DNA from: Mesostigma viride
Taxonomy: Eukaryota > Streptophyta > Mesostigmatophyceae > Mesostigmatales > Mesostigmataceae
Length of the DNA: 64,000 bases
Assembly (NCBI GenBank): GCA_009746045.1
Contig: RPFO01000715.1
Span: forward strand, 409,449 to 473,448
Direction: 5' to 3'
Shown here: positions 63,408-64,000 of the stretch, piece by piece
How positions within the stretch are numbered: the first letter of the stretch is position 1
Layout of the letters: the number at the start of each line of letters is the position of its first letter
The notes under the pieces: generated by a model
Told to the model about the DNA's origin: nothing
Database searches by the model: none
The model's input: the letters and a program-made list of their open reading frames with translations, nothing else
Translations under genes and position numbers: made by a program

Positions 63408-64000
63408 GTGGGAGGTCGTGCAGGTGTCTTGCGGGTGTGTCGTGCAGCGTGGGAGGTCGTGCAGGTGTCTTGCGGGTGTGTCGTGCAACGTGGGAGGTCG
63501 TGCAGGTGTCTTGCGGATGTGTCGTGCAACGTGGGAGGTCGTGCAGGTGTCTTGCGGATGTGTCGTGCAACGTGGGAGGTCGTGCACGTGTCTTGCGGGT
63601 GTGTCGTGCAGCGTGGGAGGTCGTGCACGTGTCTTGCGGGTGTGTCGTGCAGCGTGGGAGGTCGTGCAGGTGTCTTGCGGGTGTGTCGTGCAGCGTGGGA
63701 GGTCGTGCAGGTGTCTTGCGGGTGTGTCGTGCAGCGTGGGAGGTCGTGCAGGTGTCTTGCGGGTGTGTCGTGCAGCGTGGGAGGTCGTGCAGGTGTCTTG
63801 CGGGTGTGTCGTGCAGCGTGGGAGGTCGTGCAGGTGTCTTGCGGGTGTGTCGTGCAGCGTGGGAGGTCGTGCAGGTGTCTTGCGGGTGTGTCGTGCAGCG
63901 TGGGAGGTCGTGCAGGTGTCTTGCGGGTGTGTCGTGCAGCGTGGGAGGTCGTGCAGGTGTCTTGCGGGTGTGTCGTGCAACGTGGGAGGTCGTGCAGGTG
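63408..64000. repeat. 41-bp minisatellite, about 14 copies to the window edge
   Basis: GTGGGAGGTCGTG recurs every 41 bp (63408, 63449 and onward). Two variant positions (GCAGC or GCAAC, GTGCAGGTG or GTGCACGTG) distinguish units. A shorter GTTGTGCATGGGGG repeat precedes it (63255-63375). It lies in the intron after FIP1 exon 5. Confidence 0.95.

Noticed and set aside
63408..64000. CRISPR-like or protein-coding repeat (His/Thr-rich minus-strand frame)
   Set aside because: A contiguous 41-bp minisatellite with no spacers; the open frame reflects absence of stops.

Overview
The window looks like nuclear DNA of a photosynthetic eukaryote, most likely a green alga. Conserved genes are cut into short exons by GT-AG introns of roughly 0.1 to 2.6 kb that carry minisatellites. 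The large replication factor C subunit resembles the land-plant protein. A Rab5-class GTPase lacks C-terminal cysteines, as in plant ARA6. TGTAA, the chlorophyte-type polyadenylation signal, follows several stops. The genus cannot be named, and another algal lineage is not excluded.

Host genes: (1) 1-8081 (+), Rab5/ARA6-like GTPase; its first exon lies before the window. (2) 34544-38907 (+), three-exon gamma-glutamylcyclotransferase-like protein. (3) 55798-44705 (-), RFC1, thirteen exons located whose lengths sum to an open frame of 1152 codons plus stop; only the initiator exon was not found. (4) 57340-63246 and beyond (+), FIP1 polyadenylation factor with its Fip1 motif. RFC1 and FIP1 are divergent and share a 1.5 kb upstream region.

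Between host genes lie two transposon deposits. The first (8.2-34.0 kb) is nested five deep, each junction supported by a target duplication, a restored reading frame or an uninterrupted sister copy. The 3' UTR of an L1-like ORF1 element (10435-11088, resuming at 30048) was split by an 18.96 kb DNA transposon with CACAACGGTC termini (11089-30047), whose transposase shows a RAG1/Transib/CMC-like layout of acidic and zinc-binding residues. That transposase gene was split near its 3' end by a 13.87 kb CACTA element (15165-29036) with a TNP2-type transposase. An intron of the second CACTA gene received a 5'-truncated LINE encoding a putative restriction-like endonuclease (17434-21309, 14-bp duplication). 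That LINE was then split by a 2.15 kb non-autonomous LTR element with apparently identical LTRs (18920-21065, 5-bp duplication).

The second deposit (39.4-43.8 kb) holds a second endonuclease LINE copy, an L1-like ORF2 remnant, an ORF1-only element and two short TSD-flanked LINE tails. All L1-like copies share a 3' hairpin with a CAAC-type loop followed by AT-rich repeated tails. An unrelated family ending in (TTAC)n occurs at 8.2-9.1, 33.6-34.0, 43.9 and 60.1-60.4 kb. Most host gene introns carry their own minisatellites (29, 32, 22, 21 and 41 bp) or, in the Rab gene, a 1.33 kb pure pyrimidine tract.
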